From positions 1 through 64,000 of the forward strand of contig NZ_JAEACT010000004.1 in assembly GCF_021432385.1 (NCBI RefSeq): a stretch of DNA of 64,000 nt, written 5' to 3'. The position numbers and the translations under genes are program-made. Origin of the DNA: Clostridium hydrogenum. GTDB lineage: Bacteria > Bacillota > Clostridia > Clostridiales > Clostridiaceae. A model generated the notes under the pieces. It was not told the DNA's origin. It ran no database searches and saw only the letters and a list, made by a program, of their open reading frames with translations. Position 1 is the stretch's first letter, and each line of letters opens with the position of its first letter. Shown here piece after piece: positions 18,458-27,125 of the stretch.

Positions 18458-19462
18458 TCACATTCTCATACTATAAATTAATTGTTGGTACCTACAAAAA
18501 AAGCCTGTCGGTTCATCTTCCTTACCAGTCATTTTGTAGTTAATATATATACACTTACTAGCATCACAGTATTGAAAATAAGTACATCCCTTGCATAATT
18601 TAAAATCGTAATTTTTATTCATGTTTCTCTCTTCTTTAAACTCTTCAATATTTTCTACATTACCAATCAAAAAATTTTTTTCTCCAATTACGTAGCTACA
18701 CGGATATACATCTCCATTAGTGGCAATATAGAACTGGCTAATTCCGCCTTTGCACTTACTGCATTTTCTTAATGGATTTTGTAAATTAGAAATCATAAGT
18801 TTAATATTTTTATTTTGTTCTACAATTTTCATGGTAATTTTCAACTGTTCCATCAATACTTCAACATCTTGATTATCCCAGGTATTATCAAAAAAATCCG
18901 GTACAGGTTTTATATTTTTAAAGCCAGCATTAATTAAATAACTTATTCCTTCTGCTAAAAATGATACAGTCTTAGGCGTATAGGTCATTCTTGCTATAAC
19001 CTCTGGCATATTTTCAATTAAATATGATAGCTTGTCTTCAATAATATTAGATGTGCTTCCTCCATCTATTGTTTTTCTATTCTTATTTTGAATTTTAGGT
19101 AGTCCATCAATGCTTAAAGATAATGCTATATCATTCTCCTTTATATAATCAATTACCTCATTTGTTAGTAAGGTACCATTAGTTGTCATTATATAATTAA
19201 CATCTAGGCAATATTCTTCCTCTATCTCTTTCATTTTGTCTATAAAATATTTTATTAAATCAAATTTTAAAAGAGGTTCCCCTCCATAAAGTCCTATAAT
19301 AATCTGTTTATCTTTATTTTTAAGCCTACAATATCTCTCAATAAAATTTAGGATTGAATTTACTGTACTAAGTTTCATATTAGTACCGTTATTATGTTCT
19401 CCTTCATAACAATAACTGCACTTTAAATTACAATTATCAGTTAACTTTAAGCTTATTAACAT
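18458..19462 (-). CDS. Radical SAM/SPASM peptide maturase 2, RiPP cluster 1
   Basis: 334 residues. The radical SAM motif is C11-NLK-C15-SY-C18, then GLYGGEPLL. A C-terminal SPASM-type cysteine region starts at KCSKCKGG and continues through NGDVYPCSYV, LCKGCTYFQYC and FFCRYQQ. There is no N-terminal recognition domain, unlike the first maturase of the operon. The start overlaps the ABC exporter gene by 26 bases. It probably installs a second type of crosslink, or epimerises or matures the same precursor. The chemistry cannot be read from sequence. Confidence 0.88.
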   Translation of the reverse strand: MLISLKLTDNCNLKCSYCYEGEHNNGTNMKLSTVNSILNFIERYCRLKNKDKQIIIGLYGGEPLLKFDLIKYFIDKMKEIEEEYCLDVNYIMTTNGTLLTNEVIDYIKENDIALSLSIDGLPKIQNKNRKTIDGGSTSNIIEDKLSYLIENMPEVIARMTYTPKTVSFLAEGISYLINAGFKNIKPVPDFFDNTWDNQDVEVLMEQLKITMKIVEQNKNIKLMISNLQNPLRKCSKCKGGISQFYIATNGDVYPCSYVIGEKNFLIGNVENIEEFKEERNMNKNYDFKLCKGCTYFQYCDASKCIYINYKMTGKEDEPTGFFCRYQQLIYSMRM

Positions 19463-21143
19463 CAGTTATCTCCAGCCTTCTAACCAATTTATTTTCATTC
19501 TTATTGATTAAATACGTAACATCACATATTTTTAGCAATTCGGTTCTATGAGTTATAATAATAACTGTTTTTCCTTCAAAAGCAGTTTTCAATGTATTTG
19601 CTATATCCTTTTCCATATTTAAATCAAGGGCTGCTGTTGGTTCATCTAGAATTAAAATTGATGGATTTTTTACTAACGCTCTAGCTAATGATAGCTTTTG
19701 ACATTGACCTGTAGATAAATTTACTGCATGTGGTGTTAAAATAGTATCAAAACCTTTTTCCATAGCGCATATATCATCTTTTAGACCAACTAACTCTACT
19801 ATTTTATAAAGCTTATCCATGTCAAATTTTTCATTATCCTTATTAAGTAATATATTTTCTTTTATTGTTCCAGTAAATATATAAGTATTTGACGGTATAT
19901 ATAATACTTGTTCTCTTAAATATTTTAATTTATACTTTCTAATATCAACCCCATCAAATAATATTTCTCCGCGTTCAGGTTCACAAATTCTAGTAAGAAT
20001 TCTTGCAATAGTTGATTTCCCTGTACCATTCTCACCAACTATTCCCACAAATTTTCCATAGCATATATGCATGCATAAATTATCAAATACTTTCTTCTCA
20101 TCGTAACTAAATTTTAAATTTTTTATATGTATTTCACCTCTTAAATTACTTTTACCTTCAAAGCTTCCATCTTTAATTTTATTTTCAACATCAATTAATG
20201 AATACACTCTCTCTAAAATAGCATTACTATTTTGTATTTGCATTACTGATTGCATAATTTGTAATAATGGATCATATGCTCTTTGAACATATATGATAAG
20301 TGACATTATATATCCAACACTCATCTTGTGATTCAAAATATCAATTCCACTAAAAAGCAGTATTATGACTATTCCTAGTATATTTATCAATTGACCTGCC
20401 ACAGAAATTAGTCCAGATATTTTAGTAATATCAACATTTTTATTTATAAGATCTATTTGCTTTTTTTCATATTTATTATTAATAACTGATGTATAGTCAA
20501 GCAACTGCTCATCATTTATATTTTCTATGGATTCTTGAGTAAAATCATTTATCTCTCCAACAGCTTGTCTTAATTTTGAAATTTTACTTGTCAACTTATT
20601 TCCTATGCTGTATTGAAGATAAACCATCATAGGGCTTACAACAATTACATAAATAGAAACCTTCCATTCAATTAAAAACATCGTAACTAGCAGTGCAATT
20701 AATGTAAAGCTCTTTACAACAACCACTAAAAATGTAGTTGTTGCTAGCCCCTCTATTTGTTCCACATCTCTTTCAATTATAGACGTAATCTCTCCTGCTT
20801 TATGTTTTGAAAAAAACTCTAAATTATATTCTTGTAAGCCTTTAAAAATTTTATTTTTTATATTAAAGCTTATAGTTTTAACCAATTGCGTTATCTTGTA
20901 ATTTTGAACATACTTAATTAAAACAGTTAAAAAGGCAACTACAAGTATAACTACTATATATGTAAATAACAATTTGATATTTTTATTTCCTATACCTTTA
21001 TCAATTGCTAGCTGAACCCCCATTGGTATAAATAATTCTCCTAAAGAAGCAAAAATCATAAAAAAACAATAAATAATAATTTGCTTTTTCATTGGAAGTA
21101 TAAACTCTTTGATAAAGCGTATTAATAACTTACCTTTTTTCAT
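19437..21143 (-). CDS. ABC exporter (fused membrane and ATPase domains), RiPP cluster 1
   Basis: 568 residues. Six membrane segments cover about 15-300, and an ATPase follows with Walker A GENGTGKST near 368 and Walker B ILILDEPTAALD near 500. The signature is LSTGQ rather than LSGGQ, a mild variant. There is no C39 peptidase domain, so leader removal is not done by this transporter. The subtilase encoded 10 bases upstream is the obvious candidate. It likely exports the mature peptide. Confidence 0.92.
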   Translation of the reverse strand: MKKGKLLIRFIKEFILPMKKQIIIYCFFMIFASLGELFIPMGVQLAIDKGIGNKNIKLLFTYIVVILVVAFLTVLIKYVQNYKITQLVKTISFNIKNKIFKGLQEYNLEFFSKHKAGEITSIIERDVEQIEGLATTTFLVVVVKSFTLIALLVTMFLIEWKVSIYVIVVSPMMVYLQYSIGNKLTSKISKLRQAVGEINDFTQESIENINDEQLLDYTSVINNKYEKKQIDLINKNVDITKISGLISVAGQLINILGIVIILLFSGIDILNHKMSVGYIMSLIIYVQRAYDPLLQIMQSVMQIQNSNAILERVYSLIDVENKIKDGSFEGKSNLRGEIHIKNLKFSYDEKKVFDNLCMHICYGKFVGIVGENGTGKSTIARILTRICEPERGEILFDGVDIRKYKLKYLREQVLYIPSNTYIFTGTIKENILLNKDNEKFDMDKLYKIVELVGLKDDICAMEKGFDTILTPHAVNLSTGQCQKLSLARALVKNPSILILDEPTAALDLNMEKDIANTLKTAFEGKTVIIITHRTELLKICDVTYLINKNENKLVRRLEITDVNKLKVN

Positions 21144-21153
21144 TACTTACTCC

Positions 21154-22170
21154 TTATTCCTGATTATTATGAATCATATAAAGCAAATCATATATACTAA
21201 TAAAATCTCTTCCACTTATTTTTTCATAATCCAATTTTATATTACATTGGTTTTCAATGCTCTTAATTACACTAATAATATTAGAAGCATTAAGACCTAT
21301 TATAGGATCTATTAAATTATATTTATAAAACATATTATCTTCCATTTGTTCACATTTTAGTTGTTCCTTTAAAATATTTATTATTTTACTACCTTGTTCC
21401 TTTGTAAATTCTTTATAGCTTTCATGAACTTCTCTATTGATTAGTACATTTAATTTTTTTATATTATTCCATTTACTTCTTATAGCATTTTCTTTAATTA
21501 ATTTGACAGCTTCATCAAAAGTATTAACCTTGTTATTTAATAACAAACCACATAGTATACCAGTAAACAATGCAGTGCTCTTACTATTACCGTAAAAAAT
21601 GTCATGTTCCCTACAGTTTTTATCATATATAATTGGAGTATTGTCTACTAAACATTGTACTTGCTTTTTAGAATCAAACCAGTATTCTTTTTCAGTAAGG
21701 AAACTTACTCCTTTGACTCCAATAACACTAGAAAACATTGTTGGAAAACTATATCTCGAATTATTTCTAAGTGAATTTACTATTATTTTGCCTTGCTGCT
21801 TTAGCTCTTCACAAATATCAAATAACTCTTTTCTATATTCATTATTCAGGGTGGATAAACTTAAATTTATTATCTTTACATTAATATTTTTCAATGCCTT
21901 AAGAGCCTCTAAAAGCTTTTTTGAGCTTGATACCCCATTAGTATTTAGAATTTTTATGATAAAGAATTTTGCATATTTACACTGCTTGCTTATAGTATAG
22001 GCACAAGCAGTACCATGACCATTAGAATCATCATATTTATCATCAAATAAGATTTTATTATCATTCTCAAATATACTAAACCCACCAATAATTTTATTTT
22101 GAAAAATGGATATATCTCTTGCAATTCCACTATCAATAATTGCAACTGCAATGCTTTCATGCATATCCAT
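21154..22170 (-). CDS. Cytoplasmic subtilisin-like (S8) peptidase, RiPP cluster 1
   Basis: 338 residues with no signal peptide. The catalytic triad is in order: D13 in VAIIDSGIA, H52 in SNGHGTACAY, S198 in GNSKSTALFTG. A C-terminal 110-residue extension of unknown fold follows. Being cytosolic and set between the precursor and the exporter, it is the probable leader peptidase. The usual GTSMA motif is changed to SKSTA, but the serine is kept. ATG follows GGGGTGA. Confidence 0.88.
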   Translation of the reverse strand: MDMHESIAVAIIDSGIARDISIFQNKIIGGFSIFENDNKILFDDKYDDSNGHGTACAYTISKQCKYAKFFIIKILNTNGVSSSKKLLEALKALKNINVKIINLSLSTLNNEYRKELFDICEELKQQGKIIVNSLRNNSRYSFPTMFSSVIGVKGVSFLTEKEYWFDSKKQVQCLVDNTPIIYDKNCREHDIFYGNSKSTALFTGILCGLLLNNKVNTFDEAVKLIKENAIRSKWNNIKKLNVLINREVHESYKEFTKEQGSKIINILKEQLKCEQMEDNMFYKYNLIDPIIGLNASNIISVIKSIENQCNIKLDYEKISGRDFISIYDLLYMIHNNQE

Positions 22171-22325
22171 GCTTTTATCTCACCCCTATAATATTATTTA
22201 AGCTGTAATTTATATTAATGTCAACTATTCCATAATAAAACATTTAAATAATTAATTGTAAATCAAACACTACTTATCCGTAATATACTTTTTTATGTGA
22301 AGATTTAACTTATTAGCACTATTTT

Positions 22326-22514
22326 TTACCACCATGTAGTAGTTTCAGGAGTCCAACCATAGTTTGCTTCACACCCATCTTCTCTACTACTATTACTATT
22401 TCCTGACCAACTTCTTATTGCCCAACAATCTGAATTACAAGGTCCATCTATCCATCCATCTGCTTTTACATCTTCTAACTCTATTTTTTCTGTTAACTTT
22501 TTAACCTTTAACAT
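22326..22514 (-). CDS. RiPP precursor peptide, Trp/Cys-rich, cluster 1
   Basis: 62 residues from the ATG 7 bases after GGGGGG; a 13-residue upstream extension has no ribosome site. A charged leader (KLTEKIELEDVKADG) is followed by a core from about residue 21 with C26, C30 and C48, six tryptophans (21, 31, 36, 54, 61, 62), Gly/Ser/Asn-rich spacers and a C-terminal TTTWW. It sits between a radical SAM enzyme and a subtilase, so it is almost certainly their substrate. I do not recognise the core as any named bacteriocin. Confidence 0.85.
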   Translation of the reverse strand: MLKVKKLTEKIELEDVKADGWIDGPCNSDCWAIRSWSGNSNSSREDGCEANYGWTPETTTWW

Positions 22515-22580
22515 AATAAATCCCCCCTTTGCATTTAATATATAAATTAGCATTATAGAAAAGTTGACACTAATTCAAAT

Positions 22581-23846
22581 TTAAATGTTCCAAACTGCCT
22601 CTTGTAATTTTCCTTTATTAACTTTACATCTTCTTTCAAATCTCTTAGTTTCTCTAGACAGTCTATCCAATTCCTCAATACATCCCCAGCAAAATAAATT
22701 TACATTGCAATCCTTGCACCTTTTATAATTATCTGGTTGTATATTGTTAAGGCTTGTACAATTATGATTTAGTTTTTCATTTAATTCACTCATATTTTTC
22801 AAATCTAATATATTACAAATTTTATACTTATCTAAATTTAATAACACACAGGGATATACGTCCCCAAATTCATTAATCATTATTTCCCTTTTTCCAGCTC
22901 CGCAAGTACAAGTTTTTAATTTATAAAAAAACTTATTTAATCTTACTTTTTCAAAATTATTATTTTCAAATGAATTTAATGCTTGAACATCCTCATCATC
23001 ACTTCTAAATAAATCTTTATTCTTTTTTCCTCTTCCAATGTCCGCAAATGCCCTTATCATTGGTCTTGTACCTAATTCTCTATTTAATTCGTAAAACTTT
23101 TCTACTAAGGCTTCAGTGCTTTTCACTTGCACCATTGATAATGATATCCTATTAAAATCAAATTTTTTTAATAATCTAACAGAACTAATCACCTTTTCAA
23201 AAACGCCTTTTCCTCTTATCAAAGAGCATGATTTCTCGTCAATTCCATCAATACTTATATCAATGTCATCAACACAACTTACTATTTTTTTTACATTTTC
23301 TTCATTTATCAAGGTGCCATTAGTCATAAGTTGAATTGATCCTCTATATACACTTTTGCAATAATCAAGTATATCAAATATGTCTTTTCTAACTAATGGC
23401 TCACCACCTGTAAATACCAAAAGCTTTGGGTTTTCTTGCACCAATATGTCAATAATTCTTTTTATATCTTCAAAATCAATTTCCTTAATATTGCTATCAA
23501 CCTTAGCATCAACAGAACAATGATAACATTTTAAATTACATTTATTGGTTATCTTAAACATAACCTTTTCAATTTTACGACTTTCTTTATTTAAAAACTT
23601 GTCACTTAAGATATCATAATCTTTCAATATTTTTATTAACTTATTAAAGTAATCCTTATCCTCTTCTTCTTGAAAATCATCTAATATTTGTTGTAGTGAT
23701 ATTTTTTCTTTTGAAATATTGGATAGTATGTCATAACATTCTTTGGTAATTTTTAATTTCCTTCCGTTATTTCTATTAATTAAAATAACTCTGTTTGTAT
23801 TAGTTAATACCCTAGTATCTCTGGTAAAATACAAATACTCCTCCAT
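22581..23846 (-). CDS. Radical SAM/SPASM peptide maturase 1, RiPP cluster 1
   Basis: 421 residues. Residues about 15-85 look like a PqqD-type precursor recognition domain. The radical SAM motif is C103-NLK-C107-YH-C110, followed by FTGGEPLV. The SPASM region runs from KTCTCGAG through GDVYPCVLL to RCKDCNVNLFCWGC. ATG lies 12 bases after the phospholipase stop, with AAGGTGA before it. It should bind the leader of the precursor encoded immediately downstream and form thioether or carbon-carbon links in the core. Confidence 0.93.
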   Translation of the reverse strand: MEEYLYFTRDTRVLTNTNRVILINRNNGRKLKITKECYDILSNISKEKISLQQILDDFQEEEDKDYFNKLIKILKDYDILSDKFLNKESRKIEKVMFKITNKCNLKCYHCSVDAKVDSNIKEIDFEDIKRIIDILVQENPKLLVFTGGEPLVRKDIFDILDYCKSVYRGSIQLMTNGTLINEENVKKIVSCVDDIDISIDGIDEKSCSLIRGKGVFEKVISSVRLLKKFDFNRISLSMVQVKSTEALVEKFYELNRELGTRPMIRAFADIGRGKKNKDLFRSDDEDVQALNSFENNNFEKVRLNKFFYKLKTCTCGAGKREIMINEFGDVYPCVLLNLDKYKICNILDLKNMSELNEKLNHNCTSLNNIQPDNYKRCKDCNVNLFCWGCIEELDRLSRETKRFERRCKVNKGKLQEAVWNI

Positions 23847-23858
23847 CTTCTCACCTTA

Positions 23859-24788
23859 TTAATTATTTTCCTCCCCTACTTCAACTAAAAATCTATATAA
23901 GAAGCCTGCTGTATCTTCTTGTGCATCATCTAAACATGCTTTAGTTGCAGAATCCCATTTAGACATATCTATAAAAGAATTAACATCATCTTTATGTGAA
24001 TACGCTTGCTCTGCATCCCAAACTGCATTATGTTTACAATCATCATCAAAACCGCCTCTTTCCCATGAAGAATAGTATCTTGAGCTTTTCACTTCATAAT
24101 TACATCTATGGGAATCAGCCCATTTTTCATACTGTGAATGTGTTGAAAGTCCTGCTACTAAGTTAGCTGCATGGTGAGGTTCATTCATGTCGCCTAAATA
24201 ATGGCATGCTCTTCCAAGTTCCTGCATTGCATATGTTTTATCCTTAGGAAAATTGTTTACTGCATTATTAGCATGTTTAATAAATTCTGTGAGTGCTGTA
24301 TCACTTGTGCCACCTATATAGTTTTCACCTGTATATGGATTATAAAAATGTGCTGCAAAAGGTGGAAATCCCTTTTCATCAATATCTGGCATATCCGCAT
24401 ATTCCAAAATCGTATCAGAATAATTAATCAAATCTCCAGCAGCGCTATCACCCTTATCGTTTTCTATGCAATCTATTGCATTAGCAACAATAAACTGATG
24501 TGTATGATCTCTTCCTCCACTTTCCCAATCATATCTAATCTTACCTGTTTTGTTACCTATTTCATCTCCATCGAATCCAACGCCCTTACCAATTACTCTG
24601 TTTGAACCATTTGCAATTAAATCAATCAACTTGCTTTTATCTGATTTAATATCTACTGATTGCTTAACTGCTGCAACACTTTTCTTTCCATCCTGAATAT
24701 TTTTTGCCTTGATGTTGCTTGTCCCATAAAAACTTGCAGTAATACAGCAAACCGCTGTAAGTATAAGTATTATTCTATTACTCTTCAT
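23859..24788 (-). CDS. Secreted zinc-dependent phospholipase C
   Basis: 309 residues. A signal peptide covers about 1-29 and a propeptide runs to about 87. The mature domain probably starts at W88, the usual first zinc ligand. All other ligands can be placed: H97, D134, H147, H196, D200 and H206 (HYLGDMNEPHH), H217 and E221. It is a single-domain enzyme like Bacillus cereus PLC; the membrane-binding PLAT domain of C. perfringens alpha-toxin is missing. ATG follows GGAG; an upstream GTG overlaps it. It is the first gene of the leftward RiPP operon, an unusual place for a phospholipase. Confidence 0.93.
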   Translation of the reverse strand: MKSNRIILILTAVCCITASFYGTSNIKAKNIQDGKKSVAAVKQSVDIKSDKSKLIDLIANGSNRVIGKGVGFDGDEIGNKTGKIRYDWESGGRDHTHQFIVANAIDCIENDKGDSAAGDLINYSDTILEYADMPDIDEKGFPPFAAHFYNPYTGENYIGGTSDTALTEFIKHANNAVNNFPKDKTYAMQELGRACHYLGDMNEPHHAANLVAGLSTHSQYEKWADSHRCNYEVKSSRYYSSWERGGFDDDCKHNAVWDAEQAYSHKDDVNSFIDMSKWDSATKACLDDAQEDTAGFLYRFLVEVGEENN

Positions 24789-24822
24789 AATTACCACTCC
24801 TATAAATATATTGAATAATTAC

Positions 24823-24851
24823 ATTATATTTACATATAATAGCAAAGTCAA
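24823..24851 (-). promoter_or_regulatory. Vegetative promoter of the phospholipase-RiPP 1 operon
   Basis: Minus strand TTGACT (24851-24846), a 17-base spacer, then a perfect TATAAT (24828-24823). Transcription would begin about 30 bases before the phospholipase ATG. No other good promoter is seen before the radical SAM gene, so the whole operon probably starts here. Confidence 0.75.
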
Positions 24852-25028
24852 TATTTCGCTTTACATTTTTATATAATTTATAGGATTTTCTATAAATAAA
24901 ATATGACGAAGTAAACTGTAAATCATGCATACTTACGTAAAAACTTATTAGATATTAGTGACATTTGGCTATGCAATGCAAATGCGTTGTTAATTATATT
25001 TTTTAACTTTCTATATTATAATTAGTTA

Positions 25029-25057
25029 TTGACTTTTTTTTACATAATGGTATTATA
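25029..25057 (+). promoter_or_regulatory. Vegetative promoter of RiPP cluster 2
   Basis: TTGACT at 25029-25034, then 16-17 bases, then TATTATA at 25051-25057. It would give a leader of about 160 bases before the first precursor gene. The 437-bp space from 24789 to 25225 holds this and the divergent phospholipase promoter, about 180 bases apart. No other feature is recognised there. Confidence 0.65.
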
Positions 25058-25225
25058 AAGATTGTAAAGCTTATTTCTTTCATAAATGGTAATAAATTCA
25101 TTTACTTGTATTTATCTATACTTGAACAGTATTATATTAATCCTAATTGAATTTACTACAAATCATTTCAGCATTTTTATTATAAACTTTACTTTTAAAC
25201 TTTTTAGATAAGGAGGTGATTAACC

Positions 25226-25360
25226 ATGAAAAGTAACGAAGATAATAAAACAGTTTTAGAAGAAGTGAAATTAGATGAAGTTGAATTGTTAGAAGATGCT
25301 GTTACTCCTAGCTTTGGATTCGGCTGTCCTCATGGATGGTTCGGTGGATACTGTCACTAA
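25226..25360 (+). CDS. RiPP precursor peptide 2a
   Basis: 44 residues, missed by usual length cut-offs, with ATG 6 bases after AAGGAGGTGAT. The leader is acidic (LEEVKLDEVELLEDAV). The core is SFGFGCPHGWFGGYCH: a Cys-X8-Cys pair, Trp, Phe, Tyr and a terminal His. The gene 226 bases downstream encodes the same peptide with four changes. A radical SAM maturase, membrane protease and ABC pump follow. It matches no bacteriocin that I know. Confidence 0.88.
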   Translation: MKSNEDNKTVLEEVKLDEVELLEDAVTPSFGFGCPHGWFGGYCH

Positions 25361-25459
25361 TATGTAAGTTTATTGCATAGTTGACTGATTGCCAATTAAA
25401 TATAATGGATACTCTAACATAATTTTGTAAAAACTAAAATTGGACAATCTTTAATTTTC

Positions 25460-25518
25460 AGAGCCTGCTATTATTTCTGAATTTATATTTAATCACAATT
25501 ATAGTAGGTTCTTTTGAT
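25460..25518 (+). terminator. Attenuating hairpin between the two precursor genes
   Basis: AGAGCCTGCTATTAT and ATTATAGTAGGTTCT form a 15-bp stem with G-U pairs, followed by CTTTTGATT. Incomplete termination here would make precursor 2a more abundant than the downstream genes. Confidence 0.6.
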
Positions 25519-25586
25519 TCATTTTCTGTTAATTTTTAATCAACGTTATTAATTTATTTCGATTTATCAAAAGGAGATGTTTAATT

Positions 25587-25721
25587 ATGAAAAATAATGA
25601 AGATAATAAAACAGTTTTAGAAGAAGTAAAATTGGATGAAGTTGAACTATTAGAGGATGCTGTTACTCCTAGCTTTGGATTTGCCTGCCCTCATGGATGG
25701 TTTGGTGCACACTGCCACTAG
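25587..25721 (+). CDS. RiPP precursor peptide 2b
   Basis: 44 residues, ATG after AAAGGAGATG. It is identical to precursor 2a except S3N, G33A, G41A and Y42H, so three of the four changes fall in the core, which becomes SFGFACPHGWFGAHCH. The leader is otherwise invariant, as expected for two substrates of one maturase. Many synonymous changes separate the genes, so the duplication is not very recent. Confidence 0.88.
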   Translation: MKNNEDNKTVLEEVKLDEVELLEDAVTPSFGFACPHGWFGAHCH

Positions 25722-25747
25722 TTCCTATCCTATATCTTTTTCTTTCA

Positions 25748-25778
25748 GTCTTTTTTTGCATGAAAAAGACTGTTTAAA
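25748..25778 (+). terminator. Attenuating hairpin before the RiPP 2 maturase gene
   Basis: CAGTCTTTTT, a seven-base loop and AAAAAGACTG make a clean 10-bp stem followed by TTTAAATATTT. Placed between precursor 2b and the maturase gene, it should limit read-through and keep precursor mRNA in excess over enzyme mRNA. Confidence 0.7.
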
Positions 25779-25814
25779 TATTTAGTACTTGTTTATAGAA
25801 AGAAGGTATACCAA

Positions 25815-27110
25815 TTGAGAATTCATTTTATCGAAAATAAAGATAATTTAATAATGTATTTGCCTGATTCCTTAAGATTTTTTAAAATAAACTCCACAAC
25901 TAAATCAATTATAATTGACATCATTAATTCCCAAGATAAAAAATACATAATTGACAAATATGAAATAACCGAGGATAACTTTAACCATTTAAAAAAATTT
26001 GTTTCAGATTCAAGCAAAGAAGTATTAACTTATACAATAGATGAATATAATGATTACCTATACAAATTAATACTAAATGTAACTAGTGAATGTAATTTAA
26101 ATTGTGTTTATTGTTATGAGCATAATGGTGGTAACAATTCTAAATCACATAACTCATCAAATGAAGTTATGCAGAAATCTTTGGATTTATTCTTTGATAA
26201 ATACAAAAATATACTTAATATACAGATATTCGGTGGAGAACCCACTTTAAATTTAGATGCAGTTGAGTTTATAGGCAAATATATAAATGACAAGTACACT
26301 AATGGCCAGATTGAATTTAAACCCAATATCGGTATGGTAACTAACGGGACCTGTGCTAGTGATAGATTTATAGATATTATAAATAAATATAATTTAGAAT
26401 TAACCATCAGTTTAGATGGTCCTAAAAGCATTAATGATAAAACACGAATTCTGAAAAATGGTATAGGAAGTTCTAATATAGTACTAAATAATATTTCTAA
26501 ATTAAAAAAATTTACGCATAGTATTAAAGCAGTAGAATCTACTTTTACACAATATCATGTTGATAATAATCTATCAGTTTTAGACATTATTAAATATTTA
26601 AAAAATGAATTACAAATAAAAGATGTACATGTAACGCCTGTAAATGCAAAAAAAGCAAAAGACTTCTACCTGCAAAACAAAAAATCATTTATAGATTCCA
26701 TTCCAGCTATAATTGATTATAAAAGTAAGACAGGTCAGAATTATAGTTATATGATCCTCGATAGGATGATAAGCGATTTATTACATAAGTCAACCTCAAA
26801 ACATATTTGTAATGCTGGTTTATCAACTTTTTCTGTATCTGTAAACGGAGATATTTATCCTTGCTTCATGCTAGATAACGTAAAGCAATATAAACTAGGC
26901 AATGTATTTGATGATTTTTCATTAATTAAACAAGTGGATAGATTTAAAATAAACAAATGTAAAGATTGCTTTAATAATACCCTATGCTTTGGTTGTCTCG
27001 GCTCAAATTATTTTAGCACAGGAGATATATACAATACTCCTAATGAAGATTGCGAATTTAAAAAGAAATTATCAGAGCAATTAATAATTTCACTAGCAAA
27101 TATAAGTTAA
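25815..27110 (+). CDS. Radical SAM/SPASM peptide maturase, RiPP cluster 2
   Basis: 431 residues starting at TTG after AAGAAGG. The N-terminal 80 residues look like a PqqD-type recognition domain. The radical SAM motif is C93-NLN-C97-VY-C100, then IFGGEPTL. SPASM cysteines run from ICNAGLSTF and GDIYPCFML to KCKDCFNNTLCFGC and NEDCEF. This is the expected modifier of the two 44-residue precursors. Thioether formation at the two cysteines, or aromatic crosslinking at Trp/Phe/Tyr, are both possible; sequence alone does not decide. Confidence 0.93.
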   Translation: MRIHFIENKDNLIMYLPDSLRFFKINSTTKSIIIDIINSQDKKYIIDKYEITEDNFNHLKKFVSDSSKEVLTYTIDEYNDYLYKLILNVTSECNLNCVYCYEHNGGNNSKSHNSSNEVMQKSLDLFFDKYKNILNIQIFGGEPTLNLDAVEFIGKYINDKYTNGQIEFKPNIGMVTNGTCASDRFIDIINKYNLELTISLDGPKSINDKTRILKNGIGSSNIVLNNISKLKKFTHSIKAVESTFTQYHVDNNLSVLDIIKYLKNELQIKDVHVTPVNAKKAKDFYLQNKKSFIDSIPAIIDYKSKTGQNYSYMILDRMISDLLHKSTSKHICNAGLSTFSVSVNGDIYPCFMLDNVKQYKLGNVFDDFSLIKQVDRFKINKCKDCFNNTLCFGCLGSNYFSTGDIYNTPNEDCEFKKKLSEQLIISLANIS

Positions 27111-27125
27111 AAGGATGTTGTTTAT

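Noticed and set aside
22515-22553. Thirteen-residue N-terminal extension of the cluster 1 precursor
   Set aside because: The internal ATG has GGGGGG 7 bases upstream, while the outer start has no ribosome site.
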